Shown here: one piece after another, positions 27,711-35,440 of the stretch | Numbering within the stretch: the first letter of the stretch is position 1 | How the letters are laid out: every line of letters begins with the position of its first letter | From: Hoeflea sp. YIM 152468 | GTDB lineage: Bacteria > Pseudomonadota > Alphaproteobacteria > Rhizobiales > Rhizobiaceae | Direction of reading: 5' to 3' | DNA length: 64,000 nt | Assembly: GCF_029210485.1 (NCBI RefSeq) | Contig: NZ_JARGET010000038.1 | Location: forward strand, 1 to 64,000 | Made by a program: the position numbers and the translations under genes | The notes under the pieces: model-generated | Database searches by the model: none | What the model was told of the DNA's origin: nothing | Seen by the model: only the letters and a program-made list of their open reading frames with translations

Positions 27711-28610
27711 ATGGCAAAGGTGATTGACGGCAAGGCCGTCGCAGCGGGTGTTGTCGACCAGGTTTCAGCAGCCAGCAAGGCGCTGGAGGCCGAGACCGGG
27801 GTGCGCCCGGGGCTGGCGGTGGTCATTGTCGGCGACGATCCCGCCTCGCATGTCTATGTCTCGTCCAAGAGCCGCATGGCCAAGCAGTGCGGCTTCAAGT
27901 CGGTGCAGCACACCTTGCCGGCGCACACCACGCAGGCCGAGCTTGAAGCCCTGGTCGACACGCTCAATGCCGATCGTGAAATTCACGGCATTCTGGTGCA
28001 ACTGCCGCTGCCCGATCATCTCGATTCCGACGCGGTGATCCAGTCGATCCTGCCCGGCAAGGATGTTGACGGCCTGCATGTCGTCAATGCCGGCAAGCTG
28101 ATGACCGGCGATCTCGACGGCGGGCTGATTTCCTGCACACCTGCGGGCGCCATGCTGTTTGTCCGCCAGACCCACGGCGCCGATCTCTCCGGCCTCAACG
28201 CGGTTGTCATCGGGCGCTCCAATCTGTTTGGCAAGCCGATGTCGGCGCTGCTGCTGGCCGCCAACGCCACCGTGACCACCGCCCATTCGCGCACCAGGGA
28301 TCTGCCCGGCGTTTGCCGCAATGCCGATATACTGGTTGCCGCTGTCGGGCGGCCGCAGATGGTCAGAGCTGACTGGGTCAAGCCCGGCGCCACGGTGATC
28401 GATGTCGGCATCAACCGTATCGACGCGCCCGAGCGCGGTGAAGGCAAGACCCGGCTGGTCGGCGACGTCGCCTTTGACGAATGCGCCGAAGTCGCATCCA
28501 CCATCACCCCGGTTCCCGGCGGCGTCGGGCCGATGACCATCGCCATGCTGATGGCCAACACGGTCACCGCCGCCATGCGCGCCCAGGGCCTCAAACCGCC
28601 GTCGTTCTGA
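27711..28610 (+). CDS. folD: bifunctional methylenetetrahydrofolate dehydrogenase/cyclohydrolase FolD
   Basis: A 299-residue cytoplasmic enzyme interconverting 5,10-methylene-, methenyl- and 10-formyl-tetrahydrofolate in one-carbon metabolism. Family motifs are complete: the [20 protein letters not shown] active-site segment with its catalytic Lys, [29 protein letters not shown], the NADP site [20 protein letters not shown], and [21 protein letters not shown] 27711 was chosen because AGAGGA lies six bases ahead. An ATG at 27705 has no room for a ribosome site. It is a housekeeping gene in an otherwise accessory neighbourhood. Confidence 0.97.
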   Translation: MAKVIDGKAVAAGVVDQVSAASKALEAETGVRPGLAVVIVGDDPASHVYVSSKSRMAKQCGFKSVQHTLPAHTTQAELEALVDTLNADREIHGILVQLPLPDHLDSDAVIQSILPGKDVDGLHVVNAGKLMTGDLDGGLISCTPAGAMLFVRQTHGADLSGLNAVVIGRSNLFGKPMSALLLAANATVTTAHSRTRDLPGVCRNADILVAAVGRPQMVRADWVKPGATVIDVGINRIDAPERGEGKTRLVGDVAFDECAEVASTITPVPGGVGPMTIAMLMANTVTAAMRAQGLKPPSF

Positions 28611-28857
28611 GGCGCACCGGTTCAGCCTGACCGGCCTGGCTGCCGGGCGCGACGGAGCATTCGGCGCGGAGCGGACATTTGGGCGATCGCCCGTGTTGGT
28701 GCAGCGCGGCCTGTCAGACCGTCCATTCGTGCATGGCGCAGCATTTTCGACGAGCAAATGGCGGCAGAGCGGACGGAGCCGGATTTCACATGTCTGGATA
28801 GTTTGGGCAGGCGCTGTTTGCACCCCCACCCGTCTTGCCTTCTATTCGTGGGCCGCG

Positions 28858-29325
28858 TTAGGCACGTTCTTGGTCCGGAGCCACAAATGTCATGCCCACT
28901 TCCTCCGCGAGGGCCAATACTGATGGAATATCCGGCTCGCTGGGTTCCGGCAGTTCGGTTTGGCCCTCGGGAAGGGGGTGTCCGATTCCGGTAAAGAACC
29001 GGTCGTGCATGTGCCCGGGCGCGTTGATGATCAAGAGACGGGCCGGCTTGTCTCCAATAGCTTCAAACGCGTGTACGGCCCCATCGGGAATTGCGACATG
29101 ATCGCCAGGCCCAGCCGGAATTTCCTTGCCATCGACCATGAAACCGATCTGACCATCGATGACATAGAATGACTCCGTCTCGCCCGCGTGGTGGTTTGGT
29201 GGCGCTCCTGCACCAACGGGAACAAGACATTCGACAACACAGAACCTGTCCATCGTCTCGGAGGGAAAGGCGTGAAACTTCATAAGTATATTTAAAACGT
29301 TATAGGTCCGAGGGCGATCCAGCAT
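28858..29325 (-). CDS. cupin-domain protein
   Basis: A 155-residue single-domain cupin. The two conserved motifs are visible: PPNHHAGETESFYVIDGQIG (metal-binding HxH...E) and PAGPGDHVAIPDGAVHAFEA (second His). It is probably a small metal-dependent enzyme or binding protein. The substrate cannot be told. The ribosome site AAAGGAGGACC before the start is strong. It is divergent from the LysR gene 79 bp away, a standard arrangement in which the LysR protein controls the divergent gene. Confidence 0.85.
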   Translation of the reverse strand: MLDRPRTYNVLNILMKFHAFPSETMDRFCVVECLVPVGAGAPPNHHAGETESFYVIDGQIGFMVDGKEIPAGPGDHVAIPDGAVHAFEAIGDKPARLLIINAPGHMHDRFFTGIGHPLPEGQTELPEPSEPDIPSVLALAEEVGMTFVAPDQERA

Positions 29326-29404
29326 CTTGGTCCTCCTTTGGCTGATCGTTGGAACCGATCGAAGCCTACTCGCGCTCTATTAATCTGTTAAATCGATATA
29401 TTGT
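29326..29404. promoter_or_regulatory. cupin/LysR divergent promoter with a dyad
   Basis: Short AT-rich region between divergent genes. A dyad ATTG(N8)CAAT at 29400-29415 overlaps the LysR start and fits the interrupted T-N11-A type of LysR recognition site. It is a candidate autoregulatory site only. Confidence 0.35.
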
Positions 29405-30355
29405 ATGATATCAATTGACATGAGTAATTTATCCAGTTTCGATCTGAACCTTCTGCGTGTGCTGGATGCGCTCCTGAGTGAGCATTCCACTTTCAGGGCC
29501 GGTGAGCGTTTGGGCCTATCCCAACCAGCCGTATCTGCAGCGCTGAAAAGGCTTCGCCTGTCTCTCGGGGACAAGTTGTTCTTTCGCAGCGGTCAGAAGC
29601 TCGAAGCGACGGAGTTCGCGCTTTCTCTGAAAGAACCGCTTCAAGACCTGTTGAGCCGTATCGAAGCGCTGATCCGCGCGCCAGATGCGTTCGATCCGGC
29701 GACCGCGGAACACAAGTTTCGGATTTCGGGCAGCGACTTCTTTGCTGAAATGCTCATGCCCGCGTTGGCCGAATACTTGACAGCGCATGCGCCTTCGCTG
29801 CGTGTTCACCTGGTTGACCTGGTCCCCGATGACCGTGTCGACGCCATGGCGAGCCAAAACGTGGATTTTGCCTTGCTTCCGGAAACGCCATTGCCCGAAT
29901 GGGCAGAAGGTCAACCGGTTTTCAGCTCATCATTCTCTGTCATCGCCAGGAAGGCGCATCCAGGGACAAAAGAGCGTGCACTTGCGCAGGGCGATGTCAT
30001 GCCGCTCGACCTCTTCTGCGAACTGCAGCATGTCCTGTTTTCGACCGAGGGCAATCCCAAAGGTATTGGGGATGAAGCACTTGCGCAGATCGGGCGCGAA
30101 CGCCATGTGGCAATGACTCTGCCGGTTTTCTCCGGAGTTTACCGCGCCGTCGCCAGTTCGGACCTCATCGCCTTGCTTCCATCCGCGTTCGCCCATCGCG
30201 TTTCCAGATCAGCAGATCTCGATGTCTTCGAGCCCCCCATCCTCGTCGATCCGGTCCGCTTGTTTCTGATTTGGCATCGTCGGGTTTCAAACAGTCCGCC
30301 TCACCAATGGTTACGAAGCCGGATAGCCGAGCTCTTGCATCCCTTCAGCGCATGA
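29405..30355 (+). CDS. LysR-family transcriptional regulator
   Basis: A 316-residue DNA-binding regulator. The N-terminal winged helix is typical (SSFDLNLLRVLDALLSEHST then GLSQPAVSAALKRLRLSLGD and KLFFRSGQKLEAT). The remainder is a periplasmic-binding-type effector domain, with HKFRISGSDFFAEMLMPALA as its first strand and helix. The sequence is close to the NodD/NahR-like subgroup that starts MxxLxxFDLNLLRVLDALL. The start may be ATG 29405 or ATG 29420 (MSNLSSF), the latter more usual in length. It probably regulates the divergent cupin gene. Its stop overlaps the ATG of the TetR remnant. Confidence 0.9.
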   Translation: MISIDMSNLSSFDLNLLRVLDALLSEHSTFRAGERLGLSQPAVSAALKRLRLSLGDKLFFRSGQKLEATEFALSLKEPLQDLLSRIEALIRAPDAFDPATAEHKFRISGSDFFAEMLMPALAEYLTAHAPSLRVHLVDLVPDDRVDAMASQNVDFALLPETPLPEWAEGQPVFSSSFSVIARKAHPGTKERALAQGDVMPLDLFCELQHVLFSTEGNPKGIGDEALAQIGRERHVAMTLPVFSGVYRAVASSDLIALLPSAFAHRVSRSADLDVFEPPILVDPVRLFLIWHRRVSNSPPHQWLRSRIAELLHPFSA

Positions 30356-30648
30356 AGATAAATACCCCTTTGCAGAATGCTTCAAGTGTCGACATCTTCA
30401 GCCACGCCGCAACGCTTGAAGCCGACATCGCGGCTGCCATGCAGGCGCGCGGCATCAAGGCTGACTGGACCGCTGAAAGCCTGACCCGTCACACGCAGGC
30501 AGCAATCCAGGGCGGCTTCATCTTGGCCAAGGCTTCGGGCGATCCGGGGTTGGCACGTGAAACCGTCGATCATCTGCGCCGCTACATCGAAATGCTGTTC
30601 GGCGTTGGAAGCACCCACAGACACCAGCCCGGAGGAGACCGCAAATGA
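30352..30648 (+). pseudogene. C-terminal remnant of a TetR-family regulator
   Basis: The frame from ATG 30352 encodes 98 residues. From about residue 21 (ATLEADIAAAMQARGIKADW, then HTQAAIQGGFILAKASGD and [12 protein letters not shown]) it matches the ligand-binding C-terminal domain of TetR regulators that commonly precede PhnB-like genes. The N-terminal helix-turn-helix is gone, replaced by the tail of the LysR gene. It cannot act as a normal repressor. The reading frame survives and still overlaps the next gene by ATGA, so the deletion or replacement looks recent or translation through it is useful for coupling. Confidence 0.7.
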
Positions 30649-31127
30649 CTGATCTCGTAACCTGTCTCTGGTACGACCATGGAGAGGCAAGAAAAGCAGC
30701 AGAGTTTTATGCCAGGACTTTCCCCGATAGCCATGTTGATCGGGTCAATGCCGCGCCTTCCGATTTTCCCGGCGGGACGGAAGGAAGTGAACTGACCGTC
30801 GAGTTCACCGTGCTCGGGCGCAAGTTTGTCGGTCTTAACGGCGGGCCGGTTTTTGTCCCCAACGAAGCCGTCAGCTTCATGGTGTTAACCGAAAGCCAGC
30901 AGGAGACCGACCGCTATTGGGACGCCATTGTCGGCAATGGCGGCACGGAAAGCGACTGCGGCTGGTGCAAGGACCGGTGGGGGCATTCGTGGCAGATCAC
31001 CCCCAGATTGCTCCTCGATCTGACGACGAGTCCTGACAGGAAAATGGCGCAACGCGTTTTCGCAGTCATGATGACGATGAAGCGAATCGATATCGCCGCC
31101 CTTGAAGCCGCCGCAAACGGAAACTGA
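30645..31127 (+). CDS. PhnB-like VOC-superfamily protein
   Basis: A 160-residue two-module betaalphabeta protein of the '3-demethylubiquinone-9 methyltransferase-like' family (PF06983 type), related to glyoxalase/bleomycin-resistance folds. Characteristic parts are the N-terminal [20 protein letters not shown] (W/F..EA..FY), [19 protein letters not shown] and [15 protein letters not shown] (the D/R-WG-SWQ motif). Biochemical role is unknown for most members, and it is not a methyltransferase by fold. The ATGA overlap with the TetR remnant shows a former regulator-target operon. Confidence 0.85.
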   Translation: MTDLVTCLWYDHGEARKAAEFYARTFPDSHVDRVNAAPSDFPGGTEGSELTVEFTVLGRKFVGLNGGPVFVPNEAVSFMVLTESQQETDRYWDAIVGNGGTESDCGWCKDRWGHSWQITPRLLLDLTTSPDRKMAQRVFAVMMTMKRIDIAALEAAANGN

Positions 31128-31351
31128 AGCAGCGCTGCTGCGGCCAAGCAGAAAGTCGGCATCAAGAGCTGAGTGCCGCTGTCGAACGCGTGCGGCACCC
31201 CAGGCGACAGCTGAAGCCATCACGCGGTGAAATTTTGCGTCCCATGACGAGGCTGCCCGCGCGCAGAAGCTCATCGCGCGGGTGGGCGGGGAATAGGGTG
31301 TAGGAATGCAAGCCGGAAATGGCAGTTCCGATTTCGAAGGCGTCCCGCCCG

Positions 31352-32425
31352 CTACTCCGCAGCCTCCGCCGGTCGCTTTCGCACGATCCTGCGCTCTGCC
31401 GGGGCAGGGCCCGTCGACGCCCGCACGATCAGCTCCACCGGCCAGATTTCCTGCACCGGGTCGGTCTCGACGCCGGAAATGATGTCGACCAGCCGTTCGC
31501 AGATGCGCGCGCCGGCCGCCCGGATCGACGAGCGCGTGGTGGTCAGCGGCACCGAGAAGCGCTCCGGCTTGAGGAACGGAAACACATCGTCATGGGTGAT
31601 GATCGACACGTCGTCAGGCAGGCTCAGCCCCAGATGGGTCAAGGCCCGCACGACGCCCAGCGTGGTGAACATCGAGGCGCTGAGAACGCCGGTCGGGCGT
31701 GTGGCCGGGCTGGTCTCGCCAAACAGCGTCATGGCGATGCGGTAGCCGTTTTCCTCGTTCATGGCGGCGGAATGATGGGCAAGTCTGTCCATCGGCACGC
31801 CGTAGGCGGCCATCGCCCGCTTGACCCCGTTGAGGCGGTGCACCGCAAAGGCAAATTCCATGTCGCCATTGATATAGGCCAGCCGCTGGTGCCCGAGCTG
31901 CAGCAGCAGCCGCGCCGCGTCATGGAAGGCGCCCTCATTGTCGATGTCGACGCAGGCATAGCCGTCCGAGGGCAACTGCGCCCGGCCATGCGCCAGAAAC
32001 GGAAGCCGCAACTCCCGCACCAGCCCGATCCGCTTCTCGTCACTGCGCATCGACGACAGATAAACGCCGTCGACCGAGCGGCTGGCGGCAATGCGGCGAT
32101 AGGCCTCGCTCTCGCGCTCATAGGAGGCCGGCGTCAGCGACAGATCGACGTCCCGCATCATCGCGTGCTCGCCCATGCCTGACAGGAATTCGACGAAATG
32201 CGGATCAAGATCGACATTCCTGCCCACCGGCAGCACATAGCCAATCGACCCGGCCCTGCCGGTGGCCAGTTTGCGGGCATTCGAATTGGGCTTGTAGCCA
32301 TGCTGTTGCGCCGCTTCGAGCACCCGTCGCCGGGTTTTCTCGTTGACCTCGGGATAACCGTTGAGCGCCCGCGAAACAGTAGTCTGCGACAATTCGAGCA
32401 ATTCTGAGAGCTGCTTCAGGTTCAC
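31352..32425 (-). CDS. aglR: LacI-family regulator of the alpha-glucoside operon (AglR-like)
   Basis: A 357-residue repressor. The N-terminal LacI helix-turn-helix and hinge are clear (NLKQLSELLELSQTTVSRAL, then NGYPEVNEKTRRRVLEAAQQ and HGYKPNSNARKLATGR). A sugar-binding domain follows, with SMRSDEKRIGLVRELRLPFL and GHQRLAYINGDMEFAFAV. The start is GTG 32425. The frame is open to 32536 upstream, but that would cover the palindromic operator at 32446-32457. It is divergent from aglE. Perfect CAAAGCGCTTTG palindromes lie in front of both genes, so it probably represses itself and the operon until an alpha-glucoside binds. Confidence 0.93.
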   Translation of the reverse strand: MNLKQLSELLELSQTTVSRALNGYPEVNEKTRRRVLEAAQQHGYKPNSNARKLATGRAGSIGYVLPVGRNVDLDPHFVEFLSGMGEHAMMRDVDLSLTPASYERESEAYRRIAASRSVDGVYLSSMRSDEKRIGLVRELRLPFLAHGRAQLPSDGYACVDIDNEGAFHDAARLLLQLGHQRLAYINGDMEFAFAVHRLNGVKRAMAAYGVPMDRLAHHSAAMNEENGYRIAMTLFGETSPATRPTGVLSASMFTTLGVVRALTHLGLSLPDDVSIITHDDVFPFLKPERFSVPLTTTRSSIRAAGARICERLVDIISGVETDPVQEIWPVELIVRASTGPAPAERRIVRKRPAEAAE

Positions 32426-32445
32426 AATGGCGGTGTCCGTTCTTT

Positions 32446-32457
32446 CAAAGCGCTTTG
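32446..32457. promoter_or_regulatory. LacI-type operator, aglR side
   Basis: CAAAGCGCTTTG, a perfect 12-bp palindrome with the CG-centred form typical of LacI-family operators, 21 bp before the aglR start codon. The same core recurs at 32675-32688. Confidence 0.8.
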
Positions 32458-32620
32458 GAGAATTCAATATCAATTGGCGGGCGCCGTCCATCCCAAGCCT
32501 GTCAATTAATCCCGGCCCGGGGGCGGAAAGAAACAAACATCTTCATGATGCGATGCGAAATAGCGCTGCAACGCAGCAAAAATCCGAGGAAACAGGTCGG
32601 GTGATGGGCAATTTGCGCAG

Positions 32621-32636
32621 GCTGAAAATTTTCAGC
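32621..32636. promoter_or_regulatory. 16-bp perfect palindrome abutting the aglE -35 box
   Basis: GCTGAAAATTTTCAGC, a perfect palindrome whose last base touches a TTGACT hexamer. It is unrelated to the CAAAGCGCTTTG operators. The position suits an activator or a second repressor. Confidence 0.5.
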
Positions 32637-32674
32637 TTGACTCAAGACGGCACACGTAATCCTCTGAACCCAAA

Positions 32675-32688
32675 CCAAAGCGCTTTGG
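32675..32688. promoter_or_regulatory. LacI-type operator, aglE side
   Basis: CCAAAGCGCTTTGG, a perfect 14-bp palindrome about 33 bp after the -35-like hexamer, i.e. close to the expected transcription start of aglE, where a bound repressor would block transcription. Confidence 0.85.
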
Positions 32689-32764
32689 GTTTATCATGGC
32701 CTTGGTTGGGAAAGCCTGTTTCGCTTCATGAGGAGGCCAGGCAATGTTCCGGAGGAAAATTTCT

Positions 32765-34114
32765 ATGAGAAAACTGTTTTTGATGAGTGCTGCAACCGCT
32801 GCGCTGATGCTGGGGCCGGCCTCTGCCGCCGATCTCAAATTCACCCCCGGCGAGGGCGATTTCAATTGGGAAAGCTTTGAGGCTCTCAAGGCCACCCAGC
32901 TCAATGGCGAGGAAGTGACCGTCTTCGGTCCCTGGCTCGGACCGGACCAGGAGAATGTCGAGGCAGTCCTGGCCTATTTTGCCGAGGCCACCGGCGCCGA
33001 CGTCAAATATGTCGGTTCCGACAGCTTCGAGCAGCAGATCATGATCGACGCCGAAGCCGGTTCGGCTCCCAATGTCGCGGTGTTCCCGCAACCCGGCCTT
33101 GCCGCCGATATGGCCAAACGCGGCTTTCTCACGCCGCTGGCCGACGGCACCGGTGATTGGGTCAGGGAAAACTACGCCGCAGGCCAGTCCTGGGTCGATC
33201 TCGGCACCTATGCCGGCGAGGACGGCACGGAAAACCTGTACGGTTTTTTCTACAAGGTCGATGTCAAGTCGCTGGTCTGGTACATCCCGGAAAACTTCGA
33301 GGATGCCGGTTACGAGATCCCCGAAACCATGGAAGATCTCAAGGCGCTGACCGAACAAATCGCCGCCGATGGCGGAACACCCTGGTGCATCGGTCTGGGC
33401 TCGGGCGGCGCCACCGGCTGGCCTGCCACCGACTGGGTCGAGGACATGATGCTGCGCACCCAGGCGCCGGATGTCTATGACAAATGGGTCTCCAACGAGA
33501 TCAAGTTCACCGATCCCGCCGTTATCGGCGCAATCGAGGAATTCGGCTGGTTCGCCCGCAATGACGCCTTTGTCGCCGGTGGCGCGGGCGCGGTTGCCAC
33601 CACCGATTTCCGCGACAGCCCCAAGGGCCTGTTTTCCTCGCCGCCGCAGTGCTACATGCACCATCAGGCCTCTTTCATCCCGGCCTTCTTCCCCGATGGC
33701 ACCCAGGTCGGCACTGACGCGGATTTCTTCTACATGCCAGCCTATGCCGGCAAGGATCTGGGCAAGCCGGTGCTCGGTGCGGGCACCGTCTGGGCCGTCA
33801 CCAAGGACAGCCCCGGCGCCCAGGCGCTGATCACCTTCCTGCAATCGCCGATCGCCCATGAAATCTGGATGGCGCAGAAGGGCTTCCTGACCCCCTACAA
33901 GGCGGTCAACACCGATGTGTTTTCCGACCCGACGCTCAAGAAGATGAATGACGTCCTTCTTGGCGCCACCACCTTCCGCTTCGACGCATCCGATCTGATG
34001 CCCGGCGGCGTCGGTGCAGGTTCCTTCTGGACCGGGATGGTCGATTACACCGGCGGCAAATCCGCCGAGGATGTGGCCGCCGCGATCCAGAAGTCGTGGG
34101 ATTCGCTGAAGTAA
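32765..34114 (+). CDS. aglE: alpha-glucoside ABC transporter, periplasmic binding protein AglE
   Basis: A 449-residue exported protein with a clear Sec signal (MRKLFLMSAATAALMLGPAS, cleavage after ASA). It belongs to the family 1 sugar-binding proteins, with EEVTVFGPWLGPDQENVEAV near the N terminus and SAPNVAVFPQPGLAADMAKR. AglE of Sinorhizobium binds sucrose, maltose, trehalose and related alpha-glucosides and delivers them to AglFG. ATG 32765 was chosen because GGAGGAAAA precedes it at good distance and the signal peptide starts there. A GC stem-loop follows the gene (34131-34159). Confidence 0.94.
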   Translation: MRKLFLMSAATAALMLGPASAADLKFTPGEGDFNWESFEALKATQLNGEEVTVFGPWLGPDQENVEAVLAYFAEATGADVKYVGSDSFEQQIMIDAEAGSAPNVAVFPQPGLAADMAKRGFLTPLADGTGDWVRENYAAGQSWVDLGTYAGEDGTENLYGFFYKVDVKSLVWYIPENFEDAGYEIPETMEDLKALTEQIAADGGTPWCIGLGSGGATGWPATDWVEDMMLRTQAPDVYDKWVSNEIKFTDPAVIGAIEEFGWFARNDAFVAGGAGAVATTDFRDSPKGLFSSPPQCYMHHQASFIPAFFPDGTQVGTDADFFYMPAYAGKDLGKPVLGAGTVWAVTKDSPGAQALITFLQSPIAHEIWMAQKGFLTPYKAVNTDVFSDPTLKKMNDVLLGATTFRFDASDLMPGGVGAGSFWTGMVDYTGGKSAEDVAAAIQKSWDSLK

Positions 34115-34130
34115 CAGCCCGCTCATGTCT

Positions 34131-34159
34131 GGAGATCCCGGTGTCGCGCCGGGGTCTCC
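34131..34159 (+). terminator. intercistronic stem-loop aglE/aglF
   Basis: GGAGATCCCGG (34131-34141) pairs with CCGGGGTCTCC (34149-34159) over 11 positions, one of them a G-U pair, around a 7-base loop. There is no T-run. It is more likely an mRNA-stabilising or partial-termination hairpin that keeps binding protein more abundant than permease than a full terminator. Confidence 0.65.
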
Positions 34160-34186
34160 ATTAGTCAAAGCCGATTGGGGGGGACC

Positions 34187-35428
34187 ATGCATCCGGCACT
34201 TCAGGGTTTGATCACCATCATCGTTGGCGTTGGCGGCTGCATTGGCTATTTCTATTTTTCCAACCAGTTTCTTGACCGGGTGCTGTTTCCCGCCAGCGGC
34301 AAGCACGCCGGCCGCAACATCAACCGGGCCAACCGGATCCGGCCCTGGCTGTTCCTGTTTCCGGCCCTTTTTGCCCTCGGGCTTTACCTGGCCTATCCGG
34401 TGTTTGCCACGCTGTGGCTGTCGGTCACTGACCGCAATGCCGGTGGCGCCTTCATCGGCCTGGGCAATTACCGCCAGATGCTGGATGAGCCGAAATTCTG
34501 GGAAGCGCTCGGCAACAACATGCTGTGGCTGATTGTGGTGCCGGCTTTCTCGACCGGCTTTGGGCTGCTGGCGGCCCAGCTTACCGACCGCATCTCCTGG
34601 GGCAATATCGCCAAATCGCTGATCTTCATGCCGATGGCGATTTCCTTTGTCGGCGCCGCCGTGATCTGGAAGCTGGTCTATGACACCAGGCCGGTCAATC
34701 AGGACCAGATCGGTGTGCTCAATGCCGCCTGGCTCGGCTTTGACGGCGGGCCATTCTCGGTGCTGGTGCTGCAGATCGTGCCGGCGCTGGTGCTGATCGT
34801 GTTTGCCGCGTTTCTGGCCTACGGGGTTTTTCAGATGGCGCGCTCGCTGCTGCGCGGTGGCCAAAGCCACTCGGCTACCTCCCGGTTGGGCCTTGTGCTG
34901 CGCGCAGCGTTTGCCGCCGTGGCGGCCTGGGTTGTCTGGCTGTCGCTCGGCTCGGTTGTCTCGCTGCTCTCGGCCAAACTGCCCTATGGCGAGCCGCAGA
35001 CCTGGCTGACGATCCCCTACTGGAATTCCTTCTTTCTGATGGCGGTGCTGGTCTGGATCCAGACCGGTTTTGCCATGGTCATCCTGTCGGCCGCCCTTCG
35101 CGGCATCCCCGAGGAAACCATCGAGGCCGCCGTCATCGATGGCGCCAACCCGTTCCAGATCTTCTTCCGCATCAAGGTGCCGCAGATCTCGGGCACCATT
35201 GTTGTGGTCTGGACCACCATCACCATCGTTGTACTCAAGGTGTTCGACATCGTCTTTGCCATGACCAACGGCCAGTGGGAGACCCAGGTTCTGGCCAATT
35301 ACATGTATGACAAGCTGTTCCGGGCCAATGACTGGGGTGTCGGCTCCGCCAGCGCGATGACCATCATGCTGCTGGTGACGCCCATTCTCGCCTGGAACGT
35401 CTACAATGCCCGCAGGGAAACACGCTGA
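34187..35428 (+). CDS. aglF: alpha-glucoside ABC transporter permease AglF (with inserted hydrophobic segment)
   Basis: A 413-residue inner-membrane permease. The cytoplasmic coupling helix (EAA loop) is GIPEETIEAAVIDGANPFQI, about residues 305-325, and interacts with AglK. The AglF core is recognisable (ALFALGLYLAYPVFATLWLS; PYWNSFFLMAVLVWIQTGFA). It is clearly longer than the ~330-340 residues usual for AglF. The extra part lies at about residues 185-262 and adds two hydrophobic stretches (VLVLQIVPALVLIVFAAFLA; LVLRAAFAAVAAWVVWLSLG). ATG 34187 follows a run of G's. aglG begins 12 bp after the stop. Confidence 0.92.
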   Translation: MHPALQGLITIIVGVGGCIGYFYFSNQFLDRVLFPASGKHAGRNINRANRIRPWLFLFPALFALGLYLAYPVFATLWLSVTDRNAGGAFIGLGNYRQMLDEPKFWEALGNNMLWLIVVPAFSTGFGLLAAQLTDRISWGNIAKSLIFMPMAISFVGAAVIWKLVYDTRPVNQDQIGVLNAAWLGFDGGPFSVLVLQIVPALVLIVFAAFLAYGVFQMARSLLRGGQSHSATSRLGLVLRAAFAAVAAWVVWLSLGSVVSLLSAKLPYGEPQTWLTIPYWNSFFLMAVLVWIQTGFAMVILSAALRGIPEETIEAAVIDGANPFQIFFRIKVPQISGTIVVVWTTITIVVLKVFDIVFAMTNGQWETQVLANYMYDKLFRANDWGVGSASAMTIMLLVTPILAWNVYNARRETR

Positions 35429-35440
35429 GGGAGGCGACAG

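Larger units (their letters stand above)
32426..32764. promoter_or_regulatory. divergent aglR/aglE control region
   Basis: A 339-bp non-coding region between regulator and operon. From left to right it holds a perfect 12-bp palindrome at 32446-32457, a perfect 16-bp palindrome at 32621-32636, a TTGACT -35-like hexamer at 32637-32642, a perfect 14-bp palindrome at 32675-32688 just downstream of where transcription should start, and the GGAGGAAAA ribosome site for aglE at about 32750. The two short palindromes share a core and fit LacI-family operators. The 16-mer is a different sequence. Confidence 0.75.

Noticed and set aside
31173-31198. GTGCCGC/GCGGCAC stem after the PhnB-like gene as a terminator
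   Set aside because: Seven-base stem with no T-run; could be chance in GC-rich DNA.
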